Of a DNA stretch of 64,000 nt, positions 17,686-25,494 are shown one piece after another. Source of the DNA: Pseudacidovorax intermedius (GTDB lineage Bacteria > Pseudomonadota > Gammaproteobacteria > Burkholderiales > Burkholderiaceae_C); contig NZ_QQAV01000001.1 in NCBI RefSeq assembly GCF_003350475.1, forward strand, positions 860,836-924,835, written 5' to 3'. The notes beneath the pieces are model-generated. The model ran no database searches. It was not told where the DNA came from and saw nothing but the letters and a program-made list of their open reading frames with translations. Every line of letters begins with the position of its first letter. The stretch's first letter is position 1. A program made the translations under genes and the position numbers.

Positions 17686-17892
17686 ATGACTTCTCCTCTC
17701 CACGTCTTCCAGGTCAGCGGAATGAGCTGCCAACACTGCGTCCGTGCCGTCACCCAGGCGGTCCAGGATGTCGATCCCGATGCCGATGTGCGCATCGATC
17801 TGCCCGCCGGTCGTGTGGAGGTGCAGAGCGCCGAAGCCTCCACCGCACTGCAGGACGCGATCCGCGAAGCGGGCTATACCGTCCAGGGCTGA
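17686..17892 (+). CDS. CopZ-like copper chaperone (heavy-metal-associated domain)
   Basis: A 68-residue single HMA domain with the ferredoxin-like fold pattern and metal-binding GMSCQHC (Cys15 and Cys18). It probably carries Cu(I) to CopA, encoded divergently. The Q-H in the CxxC loop differs from the A-S loop of the CopA domain. The gene is preceded by a CueR-type promoter and followed 31 bases later by cueR. Confidence 0.92.
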   Translation: MTSPLHVFQVSGMSCQHCVRAVTQAVQDVDPDADVRIDLPAGRVEVQSAEASTALQDAIREAGYTVQG

Positions 17893-17923
17893 CGCCTTTT
17901 TCCTCACGGAACCCGGTCCGGCC

Positions 17924-18370
17924 GTGGCCCCCCGTTCCTCTTCGCCGTCCACAGCGACGGCCCCACCGCTCACCATCGGCCAGGCCGCCGCCCGCTCCGG
18001 CGTGTCGGCCCGCATGGTGCGTCACTACGAGACGCTGGGGCTGCTACCCGCCGTCTCGCGCACCGACGCCGGTTATCGCCTCTACGGCGATGCCGACGTC
18101 CACTCCCTCCGTTTCATCAAGCGAGCCCGCGACCTGGGCTTCTCCATCGACGAGATCCAGCAGCTCGTCGGCCTCTGGCATGACCGCAGCCGCTCGAGCG
18201 CAGCGGTGAAGCGCATTGCCCGCACCCACCTGGACGACCTGGACCGGCGCATTGCCGAACTCCAGGCCATGCGCGGCACGCTCGCGCACCTGGTCCATGG
18301 CTGCCGGGGCGACCATCGGCCCGATTGCCCCATCCTCGAAGACCTCGCAAGAAGCGGCCTACCGCGCTGA
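17924..18370 (+). CDS. cueR: Copper-responsive MerR-family regulator CueR
   Basis: A 148-residue MerR-family activator. The N-terminal HTH is LTIGQAAARSGVSARMVRHY, the wing and dimerisation helix follow, and the C-terminal metal loop is CRGDHRPDC with Cys127 and Cys135 spaced as in E. coli CueR (Cys112/Cys120). It should sense Cu(I) and activate the two 19-base-spacer promoters nearby. The start appears to be GTG at 17924 behind a GGAA-like site. About 15 residues precede the HTH, more than in E. coli CueR. Confidence 0.9.
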   Translation: MAPRSSSPSTATAPPLTIGQAAARSGVSARMVRHYETLGLLPAVSRTDAGYRLYGDADVHSLRFIKRARDLGFSIDEIQQLVGLWHDRSRSSAAVKRIARTHLDDLDRRIAELQAMRGTLAHLVHGCRGDHRPDCPILEDLARSGLPR

Positions 18371-18479
18371 ACACGCGTCGGATCGCCCAGGCCCGGCGAT
18401 CCGGCCGGGCGAATGCGCCCATCGCGACCCTCCATCACGCCACACGAACGCTTGCGCGAAGCCGCGGAAGGCCTCCGTT

Positions 18480-18488
18480 TGTGGAAAA
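18480..18488 (-). promoter_or_regulatory. DnaA-box-like site, inverted
   Basis: TGTGGAAAA on the plus strand reads TTTTCCACA on the minus strand, matching TTWTNCACA. It lies just outside the left edge of the first origin-like module. Confidence 0.5.
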
Positions 18489-18739
18489 GCGGCCTCCCTC
18501 CCCCCGAACGGCGCTCAAGACGCCGTGTTGGCCGCTTCTCCCCAGCTGGACTGGATAACTTTGTGGGCAACTCGCGCGTTGTCTTGTAAAGGCAGTGCAA
18601 GTCCTTGATTTTGCTGGGCTTTCAACAATCTGCACAAATAATCAGCAGTGCATATTTAAGGCGTCCAAAGCCCAATCCCACATTTGCATCCCCCTTGTCA
18701 AAGGACAACTGTGGGGATGAATCCGGCACAACTGCCCGG

Positions 18740-18748
18740 TTATCCACA
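18740..18748 (+). promoter_or_regulatory. DnaA box, perfect (copy A)
   Basis: TTATCCACA, exact consensus. The equivalent box in copy B is at 19259-19267. Confidence 0.8.
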
Positions 18749-18859
18749 CCCGAGGGCGGACGGCCGGCATTTGTCCCCATCGGTGCGACATCCACGAAGC
18801 AACCCTGCCCACATGGGCCAAGGAAGGCCAAATGCCTGTCCGGCCGAGGGATTCGTGGG

Positions 18860-18900
18860 TTTTCCACAGGCCGGCGGCTTCCTTATCTATTACGACTATT
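18860..18900 (+). promoter_or_regulatory. DnaA box plus GC cluster plus DnaA-trio-like tract (copy A)
   Basis: TTTTCCACA (18860-18868) is followed by the GC-rich GGCCGGCGGC and then CTATTACGACTATTC, which parses as triplets CTA-TTA-CGA-CTA-TTC. The complement of CTA is the 3'-GAT trio. Box, GC cluster and trios in this order match the basal unwinding system described for bacterial origins. Confidence 0.62.
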
Positions 18901-19258
18901 CAGATATTGAAGATGAAGGAAGGAAAACAGGGACAACGGGCGCCCGCAAAAAAAGTGGGGGCGTGGCGGCGCGCCGATCCGATTGGGCGCCTCAACCGGT
19001 CGGGCGGAGAACGACCGAAGCGACGCTGGCGACGAGACGCCGAAAACGCCGTCTGTCCCCATATTCGTTGGACAACTTTGTGGGCAACTGTCGGACTGCC
19101 TTGTAAAGCCAACGCAACTCATTGATTTACAAGAATTATCTTTGGCTGCTCATTTTTTTGGCAGTGCATAGTTTGGGCCGGCATTGGCACTTGGCAGCCA
19201 GAAAGCGGACGCCCTGTCAAAGAACAACTCTGGGGACGGCTGTGGAACAAGCGCCCTC

Positions 19259-19267
19259 TTATCCACA
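19259..19267 (+). promoter_or_regulatory. DnaA box, perfect (copy B, inner)
   Basis: TTATCCACA, exact consensus, 519 bases from its partner at 18740. Confidence 0.8.
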
Positions 19268-19377
19268 GCGAGAGCGCTTCGGCCCCAGTTGTTCGCCCGC
19301 CCACGACAGCACGGACGCAAGGTTGCCCACATCCGTCGCTCGGCGCCAAATCCTTGGCAGGCCGCCGAAAACCATGG

Positions 19378-19418
19378 TTATCCACAGACCGGGTGCATCC
19401 TTATCTATGACGACTAAT
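19378..19418 (+). promoter_or_regulatory. DnaA box plus GC cluster plus DnaA-trio-like tract (copy B)
   Basis: Perfect TTATCCACA (19378-19386) is followed by GACCGGGTGC and then CTATGACGACTAATG (triplets CTA-TGA-CGA-CTA-ATG). The downstream stretch to 19436 is AT-rich. The element is at the same relative place as 18860-18900 in copy A. Confidence 0.64.
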
Positions 19419-19537
19419 GTTGAAATAAAAGAAAAGAGCCAAGTCAGGACAACTTCTGCGTCGTGCGTCAAAGCGGGATTCACGGTCTTTCCGAAATCGC
19501 TGGGTGCCCTGCGTCCGCACCGCTACGATCCGCCCCC

Positions 19538-20341
19538 ATGCCGAATCCACCCCCTGCCGTTGCCACGGCCCCGACCGCGCCATCGGTCGGGGTTCGGCCG
19601 CGCATCCTGGTGGCGGAGGACGAGCCGGGCATCGCCGACACGGTGCAGTACGTGCTGCGCAGCGACGGCTTTGTGCCGGTGTGGTGTGCCACCGGGGGCG
19701 CCGCCCTGGCGGAATTCGCTGCAGAACCGCCGGCGCTCGCCATCCTGGACATCGGCCTGCCCGACATGAACGGCTTCGACCTCTTCCGGCGATTGCAGGC
19801 CCTGCCGGGTGCGGCGGATGTGCCCATCGTCTTCCTCACGGCCCGCACCGACGAGATCGACCGCGTGGTGGGGCTGGAGCTGGGCGCCGACGACTACATC
19901 GCCAAGCCCTTCTCGCCGCGCGAACTGGTGGCGCGGGTGCGGGGCATCCTGCGACGCAGCCAGCGGGCGGGTCCGGTGCCTGCGATGCCGGTGGCGACAC
20001 CAGCCCCGGCGCCCCAGGCACCCGCCCTGCCCTTCGTGGTCGACGACGAACGCCTGCAGATCCGCTACTACGGCCGCGTGCTCGAGCTGTCGCGCTACGA
20101 ATTCGGCCTGCTGCGCCTGCTGGTGCAGCGTCCGGGCCGCGTGTTCAGCCGCGAGGAACTGCTCGACCGTGTCTGGGGCGGCGACAGCGAGAGCCTGGAC
20201 CGCACCGTCGACGCCCATGTCAAGACCGTGCGCGCCAAGCTGCGGGCCGTGGCGCCCGAGGTCGAGGCCATTCGCACCCACCGCGGCACCGGCTACGCGC
20301 TGCACGAAGACCTGCCGCCTTCCACGCCCCTCGTCCCATGA
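19538..20341 (+). CDS. creB: OmpR-family response regulator, CreB-like
   Basis: A 267-residue response regulator. The receiver domain shows the acidic pair EDE at 27-29, phospho-acceptor Asp71 in LAILDIGLPDMNGFDL and the conserved Lys in GADDYIAKPFSP. A Pro/Ala linker leads to an OmpR-type winged helix (RPGRVFSREELLDRVWGGD...RTHRGTGYAL). Its stop overlaps the kinase start in ATGA. The partner kinase and a TTCAC-N6-TTCAC tag upstream of a gene 5 kb away support CreB. I chose the ATG at 19538; longer frames upstream run into the origin-like region. Confidence 0.85.
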   Translation: MPNPPPAVATAPTAPSVGVRPRILVAEDEPGIADTVQYVLRSDGFVPVWCATGGAALAEFAAEPPALAILDIGLPDMNGFDLFRRLQALPGAADVPIVFLTARTDEIDRVVGLELGADDYIAKPFSPRELVARVRGILRRSQRAGPVPAMPVATPAPAPQAPALPFVVDDERLQIRYYGRVLELSRYEFGLLRLLVQRPGRVFSREELLDRVWGGDSESLDRTVDAHVKTVRAKLRAVAPEVEAIRTHRGTGYALHEDLPPSTPLVP

Positions 20342-21807
20342 GGCGTTCGCCGAGACGGCGCACCCGCATCTTCCTGGCCGTGCTGCTGATCTACGTGGCC
20401 GGCATCACCTGGCTGCTGTGGCGGGTGGTGGGCGACATCGACCCGCGCTACCGCGAATCGGCCGAGGAGGCGCAGGTGGAGATCGCCCAGCTCATGGCCA
20501 CGCTGGTCGAGCAGGACGTGATCGCCGGCGCCATCGACACCCGGCGGCTGGAGCCGCTGTTCCGCGCCCTCTATGCGCGCGAGTTCTCGGCCCAGATCTA
20601 CAACCTGCACAAGCAGAAGGTGGAACTGCGGGTCTACGTCACCGACCGCAGCGGCCGCGTGATCTACGACTCCACCGGCCGTGCCGTGGGCGCCGACTAT
20701 TCGCGCTGGATCGACGTCAGCCGCACGCTGGCCGGCGGCTATGGCGCCCGCGCCACGCGCGACGTGGAGGCCGACCCGCTCAGCTCGGTGCTCTACGTGG
20801 GCGCGCCCATCCGCTGGGCAGGCGAGATCGTCGGCATGGTGGGCGTGGGCAAGCCGGTGCAGAGCTTCGGCCAGTTCGTGCAGGACGCCCGGCAGCGCGT
20901 GATCTGGGTCGGTGCCGGTTCGGCGGCGGCATTGCTGGTGCTGGCGCTGATCGTCTCGGTGTGGCTGGTGCGCCCCTTCGGCCTCACGGCCGACTACATC
21001 CGCTGGCTGCGCACGCAGCGGGGTTTTCATCCGCTGCGCATGCTGCGCCGGGCCGCCGCCATGGCGCGCGCGGCGGTGCAGGAGATGGGCGATGCCTTCA
21101 CCGGCCGCAACTACGTGGCCGACTACGTCCAGACCTTCACCCACGAGATCAAGAGCCCGCTGTCGGCCATCCGCGGCGCCGCCGAGTTGCTGCAGGAGGC
21201 CGGCATGCCGCCCGAGGAGCGCGAGCGCTTCCTGGCCAACATCGGCCGCGAGAGCGAGCGCATCCAGCAGCTGGTGGACCGCATGATGGAGCTCACGGCC
21301 CTGGAGACGCGCCGCGTGCTCGACCAGGTGCAGCCCGTGGCCCTCGGTGCCCTGCTGCGCGAGGCCGCCCAGGGCGTGGCGCCGGCCGCCGCGCGCCGTG
21401 GCGTCGTGATCGACGTGCAGGGCCTGCGCGAGGACCTGGGCGAGGTGCATGCCGACGGCGACCCGCTGCTGCTGCGACAGGCCGTGGGCAACCTGCTGGA
21501 CAACGCCATCGACTTCTCGCCCGAGGGCGGCACCGTGCGGCTGAGCCTGCGGCTGCAGGGGCGGCGCGGCGTGATCGCGGTGCGCGACCAGGGACCGGGC
21601 ATCCCGGCCTATGCACAGGCGCAGGTCTTCCAGAAGTTCTATTCGCTCGCGCGTCCGCACAGCCAGAAGAAGAGCACCGGCCTGGGCCTCGCCTTCGTGC
21701 GCGAGATCGCGGCGCTGCACGGTGGCAGCATCGCGCTCGGCAATGCGGAAGGCGGTGGCGCGCAGGCCACGCTGACCTTGCCGCTGATCAGTGGGCCGCT
21801 GCGATGA
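20338..21807 (+). CDS. creC: Sensor histidine kinase, CreC-like
   Basis: A 489-residue membrane kinase partner of CreB. One N-terminal membrane segment (FLAVLLIYVAGITWLLWRVV) is followed by a periplasmic sensor region of about 170 residues. A second membrane segment and a HAMP-like stretch follow, then the DHp helix with QTFTHEIKSPLSAIRGAAEL and the ATPase domain (NLLDNAIDFSPEGG, DQGPGIP, STGLGLAFVREIAALHGG). CreC in enterobacteria responds to metabolic state, and in Pseudomonas CreBC responds to PBP inhibition. The location beside mrcA favours an envelope signal, but that is inference. Confidence 0.87.
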   Translation: MRRSPRRRTRIFLAVLLIYVAGITWLLWRVVGDIDPRYRESAEEAQVEIAQLMATLVEQDVIAGAIDTRRLEPLFRALYAREFSAQIYNLHKQKVELRVYVTDRSGRVIYDSTGRAVGADYSRWIDVSRTLAGGYGARATRDVEADPLSSVLYVGAPIRWAGEIVGMVGVGKPVQSFGQFVQDARQRVIWVGAGSAAALLVLALIVSVWLVRPFGLTADYIRWLRTQRGFHPLRMLRRAAAMARAAVQEMGDAFTGRNYVADYVQTFTHEIKSPLSAIRGAAELLQEAGMPPEERERFLANIGRESERIQQLVDRMMELTALETRRVLDQVQPVALGALLREAAQGVAPAAARRGVVIDVQGLREDLGEVHADGDPLLLRQAVGNLLDNAIDFSPEGGTVRLSLRLQGRRGVIAVRDQGPGIPAYAQAQVFQKFYSLARPHSQKKSTGLGLAFVREIAALHGGSIALGNAEGGGAQATLTLPLISGPLR

Positions 21808-21847
21808 GTCAACCGGGCCGATGCCCGCCAACCCGCACCTTCCCCGC

Positions 21848-22258
21848 ATGCCGACGATCCACGCTGCCATGACCCCCGACGACCCCCAAGACCTGTTCGC
21901 CCACCTGCAACTGCTGGAGGTGGAACTGCACCATCCCGGCGTGCCCTGCGACGCTGAGCGGCTGGAGGCGCTGCTCCATGCCGATTTCCACGAGGTGGGC
22001 CGTTCCGGCCGGCCCTACGACCGCGCCACCGTCGTGCGCTACCTGTCGCAGGTGCTGACGCCGCCGGCGGTGGATTCCTGCGATTTCCGGCTGGAACGGC
22101 TGGCGCCGGACCTGGCGTTGCTCAGCTACCGCTCAGCGCAGCGAGCGGCCGACGGTGGCCCCGCGTTGCAGACGCTGCGGGTCTCGCTGTGGAAGCGCGA
22201 GGGCCAGGCGTGGCAGCTGCGCTATCACCAGGGAACGCCCGCAGCGTCCGCTGATTGA
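21848..22258 (+). CDS. NTF2-like / DUF4440-type protein
   Basis: A protein of about 136 residues with the SnoaL/NTF2-like pattern: LEVELHHPGVPCDAERLEALLHADFHEVG..., then LAPDLALLSYRS and a final WQLRYHQGTP strand. DUF4440 proteins form small cone-shaped dimers with diverse or unknown roles. The start is uncertain; ATGs at 21821, 21848 and 21869 are in frame and none has a strong ribosome-binding site. It follows creC closely on the same strand and may be co-transcribed. Confidence 0.72.
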   Translation: MPTIHAAMTPDDPQDLFAHLQLLEVELHHPGVPCDAERLEALLHADFHEVGRSGRPYDRATVVRYLSQVLTPPAVDSCDFRLERLAPDLALLSYRSAQRAADGGPALQTLRVSLWKREGQAWQLRYHQGTPAASAD

Positions 22259-22349
22259 GGGAGGGGCGCCCAATTCGGGCCTGCGCCGGCCCGGCATTTG
22301 CATGGCCGGAGTCATCCAGGCCCGCGGGCCGCGTTTTCCCCTCCCTCCC

Positions 22350-22628
22350 ATGCGTGCATCCTCTCCCTCTTCGCGGCCGACCATCGTGGCCGGCATTCCC
22401 AAGCTGCCGGCACGCAGTGCCGCCATCGTCGTACCCCTCCTGCTGTCGTTGCTGATGAGCGGCGTCGTGTCGGCCATCAGCACGTTGCGCGGCGCGGGCT
22501 GGACGCCCGATTTCCTGCATCTCTGGCTGGGCGCCTGGATGCTGTCCTGGGCGGTGGCCTTTCCGCTGGTCGTGGTGCTGCTGCCCACGGTGCGCCGCCT
22601 GACCGGGCTGGTGGTCGACCTGCGCTGA
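22350..22628 (+). CDS. DUF2798-family membrane protein
   Basis: A 92-residue protein with two hydrophobic segments: AAIVVPLLLSLLMSGVVSAI and LGAWMLSWAVAFPLVVVLLP. The first segment matches the DUF2798 pattern in which LLxSxxMSxxVSxxxT is conserved. The function of the family is not known. The start is an ATG without an obvious Shine-Dalgarno. It converges on mrcA. Confidence 0.78.
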   Translation: MRASSPSSRPTIVAGIPKLPARSAAIVVPLLLSLLMSGVVSAISTLRGAGWTPDFLHLWLGAWMLSWAVAFPLVVVLLPTVRRLTGLVVDLR

Positions 22629-22648
22629 CGACGCAGCCGCGTGCCATG

Positions 22649-22672
22649 AAAAAACCCGGCCGAGGCCGGGTT
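22649..22672 (-). terminator. Intrinsic terminator of mrcA
   Basis: A 9-bp stem AACCCGGCC / GGCCGGGTT with a 2-base loop. On the minus strand it is followed by a run of T (plus-strand A run at 22649-22654). It ends the leftward mrcA transcript. Confidence 0.85.
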
Positions 22673-22697
22673 GTCGGGACAGGCGGCGCGCGGCGCC

Positions 22698-25151
22698 TCA
22701 GCGGAACATGTTCAGGATCCGGTTGCGCTCGTCCGGCTGCGCAGGCGTTGCAGGTTGCCCAGGCTGAGCAGGCTGGCCCGGCACGGCCGGGATGACCGGC
22801 TGGTTGCCCCACGACGGCGCAGGGCCGGTCGTCGGGGCGCCGCTGTTGACCTCCACCGGCGTGATCGGCGTCAGGGCGGCTTCCACCCCGAGCGACTGCA
22901 CGCCCTGGCCGTTCGCGTACTCGTCGTACATCCATTCGCCGCTGGCGTTGGTCACGCCCGGTGGCACGTCCAGCTTGGCCACCGGCACGCCCTTGAGCGC
23001 GCCCTGCATGTAGCGCGTCCAGGCCGGCAGCGCCAGGCTGCCGCCGGTCTCGCCGCGCACGCCCAGCTGGCGCGGCGTGTCGTAGCCGATCCAGGCCACG
23101 CCCACGCGGGTCGGCTGGAAGCCGGCGAACCAGGCATCGTGCGAATCGTTGGTGGTGCCGGTCTTGCCATAGAGGTCGTCGCGTCGCAGCGTCGTGTAGG
23201 CGCGGCGGCCGGTGCCGTTCTTCACCACGCTGTTCAGCAGCGTGTCGATCACGAAGGCATTGCGTGCGGGGATCACGCGGCCGGCCTCGTCGGCGGGCTT
23301 GGGCGGCGTGTCCTCCAGCACCTGGTCGCGGGCGTCGGTGATGCGGGCGATCAGGCGCGGCTCCACCTTCAGCCCGCCGTTGGCGAAGACCAAGTAGGCC
23401 GTCGCCATCTGCAGCGGCGTCACCGAGCCGGCGCCCAGGCCCATGGTGAGGTAGGCCGGGTGCTTGTCGGCCGCGAAGCCGAAATGCGTGATCCATTCCT
23501 GCGCATAAGCCGGCGTGATCGCATCCAGCACGCGGATGGTCACCACGTTCTTCGACTGCTCCAGCCCCTGCCGCAGCGTGATCGGGCCGGCGTAGGTGTT
23601 GTCGTAGTTCTTGGGTTCCCAGGGCGCGCCACCGGTGGCGGCGGCGTCGAAGGACAGCGGCGCGTCGTTGACGATGGTGGCGGGCGTGAAGCCCTTCTCC
23701 AGCGCAGCCGAGTAGATGAAGGGCTTGAAGCTGGAGCCCGGCTGGCGCCAGGCCTGCGTCGCATGGTTGAACTTGTTCTTGTTGAAGTCGAAGCCGCCCA
23801 CCAGCGCCTTGATGGCCCCATCACGCGGATCGACAGCGACGAAGGCACCTTCGACCTCGGGCAGCTGGGTCACTTCCCAGCTGCTCTGCGGGCCGGTGCG
23901 GGCGATGCGCACGATGCTGCCCCGGCGTATGCGCAGCGGCTCGGCCGCCTTCTCCACCAGGCCGCGCTGCACGGCCTGCAGGCCGCGGCCGGTGATCTCC
24001 ACCGAATCGCCGTTGGCGCGCACCGCCACCACCTTGCGCGGGCCCGCCTCCAGCACCACGGCGGCCATCATGCCGCCGCTGTCGGGCTTGTCCGAGAGCG
24101 CGTCGTCCACTGCGTTGTCCACATCGGCACTGTCGGTGGGCAGTTCGACGAAGCCTTCGGGGCCGCGGTAGGGCTGGCGCTGCTCGTAGTCGACGATGGC
24201 CTCGTGCAGGCCTTCATAGGCCGAGCCCTGGTCGTTGCGCGTGACGGTCGTGTAGACCTTGAAGCCCTTGGTGTAGGTGTCGTCGCCGTACTTCGCCACC
24301 ATCTGCTGGCGCACCATCTCGGCCACGTAGTCGGCATGCAGCTGCGACGGATCGCCGGCATCGCGCAGCTTGAGCGGCTCCTGGCGGGCCTTGGCGGCGT
24401 CGGCCTCGCTCAGGTAGCCGGTCTCGACCATGCGGTTGATCACGTACTGCTGGCGCGCCACCGCACGGCGCGGGTTGGCGATGGGGTTGTTGCTGCTGGG
24501 CGCCTTGGGCAGACCGGCCAGCATGGCGGCCTCGGCCACCGTGATGTCCTGCAAGGGCTTGCCGAAGTAGGTCTGGGCCGCGGCCGCAAAACCGTAGGCG
24601 CGGTTGCCCAGGTAGATCTGGTTCAGGTAGATCTCGAGGATCTGGTCCTTGGTCAGCTCGTCCTCCAGCCGCCAGGCCAGCAGGGCTTCCTTCAGCTTGC
24701 GGCTGAAGGTGCGCTCCGAGCTGAGGAACATGTTGCGCGCCACCTGCTGCGTGATGGTCGACGCGCCCTGCCGTACGCCGCCGTGCAGCGCATTGGAGAC
24801 CACCGCCCGCGCCAGGCCGATGGTGTCGAGCCCGCCGTGCTGGTAGAAGCGCGCGTCCTCGGTGGCCAGCACCGCGTCCTTGAGCACCTTGGGGATCTTG
24901 TCGATGGGCACCAGCTGGCGGCGCTCTTCGCCGAACTCGCCGATCAGGTCGCCATCGGCGGTGAACACGCGCAGCGGCAGTTTGGGCTGGTAGTTCTGCA
25001 GCGTGCTCACGTCGGGCAGCTGGCGCGACATCAGGGCCGCGGCAATGCCGACGATGGCGGCGCCGCACACCACAGCGGTGGCACTGCCGATGGCAGTCCA
25101 CTTGGCGGCCCGGCGCAGGCGGGGATCGGACAGACGGTCTTTGAAGGACAT
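22698..25151 (-). CDS. mrcA: Penicillin-binding protein 1A (bifunctional transglycosylase/transpeptidase)
   Basis: An 817-residue class A PBP that polymerises and cross-links peptidoglycan in the periplasm. A single N-terminal membrane segment is at about residues 17-40. The GT51 domain has ATEDARFYQHGGLD with the catalytic Glu, and GASTITQQVARNMFL. The transpeptidase has PGSSFKP (nucleophile Ser), SKN (EQSKNVVTIR) and KTGTT. The C-terminal tail is rich in Pro, Gly and Gln. The ATG at 25151 gives a normal cytoplasmic N-terminus; the longer upstream frame crosses the promoter region. Confidence 0.96.
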   Translation of the reverse strand: MSFKDRLSDPRLRRAAKWTAIGSATAVVCGAAIVGIAAALMSRQLPDVSTLQNYQPKLPLRVFTADGDLIGEFGEERRQLVPIDKIPKVLKDAVLATEDARFYQHGGLDTIGLARAVVSNALHGGVRQGASTITQQVARNMFLSSERTFSRKLKEALLAWRLEDELTKDQILEIYLNQIYLGNRAYGFAAAAQTYFGKPLQDITVAEAAMLAGLPKAPSSNNPIANPRRAVARQQYVINRMVETGYLSEADAAKARQEPLKLRDAGDPSQLHADYVAEMVRQQMVAKYGDDTYTKGFKVYTTVTRNDQGSAYEGLHEAIVDYEQRQPYRGPEGFVELPTDSADVDNAVDDALSDKPDSGGMMAAVVLEAGPRKVVAVRANGDSVEITGRGLQAVQRGLVEKAAEPLRIRRGSIVRIARTGPQSSWEVTQLPEVEGAFVAVDPRDGAIKALVGGFDFNKNKFNHATQAWRQPGSSFKPFIYSAALEKGFTPATIVNDAPLSFDAAATGGAPWEPKNYDNTYAGPITLRQGLEQSKNVVTIRVLDAITPAYAQEWITHFGFAADKHPAYLTMGLGAGSVTPLQMATAYLVFANGGLKVEPRLIARITDARDQVLEDTPPKPADEAGRVIPARNAFVIDTLLNSVVKNGTGRRAYTTLRRDDLYGKTGTTNDSHDAWFAGFQPTRVGVAWIGYDTPRQLGVRGETGGSLALPAWTRYMQGALKGVPVAKLDVPPGVTNASGEWMYDEYANGQGVQSLGVEAALTPITPVEVNSGAPTTGPAPSWGNQPVIPAVPGQPAQPGQPATPAQPDERNRILNMFR

Positions 25152-25494
25152 GGGAAAGAAACAGGAAGAGGTCGCCGGCGGGACGGAACGCGAGCATGCC
25201 CGCCCGCCGGAAGGCCGCCGTAACAAGGCGTTGCCTGCACACCGGCAGGCGCGCAAGCCTCGCGCCGCCACGGCAGCCACGCTGTCGGACGGCGGCAGCA
25301 TTCTCGGTGCGGCGGGTGCCACGCCGCCGGCAGGGCCATCGTCGCCGCGGATCTTGAAAGGAGGCTGAAGGGCGATGCACACGGACTTCACACAGGCTTC
25401 ACACGGCCCGGGAGGCTTCATCGGCCCTTCCTTCTGGCTTCGGACATCGCAGGGACAGTCCTTCCCATCGCACACACCGAGGAAGGAACCGACC
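25152..25494. promoter_or_regulatory. Divergent control region between mrcA and the VIT/VWA operon
   Basis: This 343-base gene-free stretch separates two divergent envelope operons. It holds the CreB-type tag at 25387-25402, a GC-rich hairpin-prone part near 25180-25350 and an AGGAAGGAA ribosome-binding site at about 25480-25488. No credible gene was seen in it. Confidence 0.6.
25387..25402 (+). promoter_or_regulatory. CreB-binding tag (TTCAC-N6-TTCAC)
   Basis: TTCACACAGGCTTCAC matches exactly the direct-repeat tag bound by CreB in E. coli and by BlrB in Aeromonas. It lies 93 bases upstream of the VIT/VWA gene start, and creBC-like genes are encoded 5 kb away. Confidence 0.72.

Larger units (their letters stand above)
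18517..18937 (+). repeat. Origin-like module, copy A
   Basis: This is the first copy of a diverged tandem module. Landmarks shared in order with copy B are GACGCCG, GGANAACTTTGTGGGCAACT, CTTGTAAAG, GCAGTGCATA, TGTCAAAGNACAACTNTGGGG, TTATCCACA (18740), TTTTCCACAGG (18860), CCTTATCTATTACGACTA (18881) and GGACAAC. Every landmark lies 516-519 bases before its partner. Confidence 0.8.
19034..19453 (+). repeat. Origin-like module, copy B
   Basis: This is the second copy of the module, starting about 97 bases after copy A ends. It keeps all of the landmarks in the same order. Between landmarks the sequence is poorly conserved, so the duplication is old and the landmarks appear to be under selection. 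Confidence 0.8.
18371..19537. other. Gene-free region resembling a chromosomal replication origin
   Basis: This 1167-base stretch has no credible gene. It contains three perfect DnaA boxes TTATCCACA (18740, 19259, 19378), one TTTTCCACA (18860) and an inverted one (18480-18488). The boxes are mixed with AT-rich stretches that are rare elsewhere in the window. A roughly 420-base module occurs twice, offset by about 517 bases. Each copy ends in a DnaA box, a GC-rich cluster and a tract resembling DnaA-trios. The parABS system is 7-13 kb away. Function as oriC is inference; dnaA is not in the window. Confidence 0.7.
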
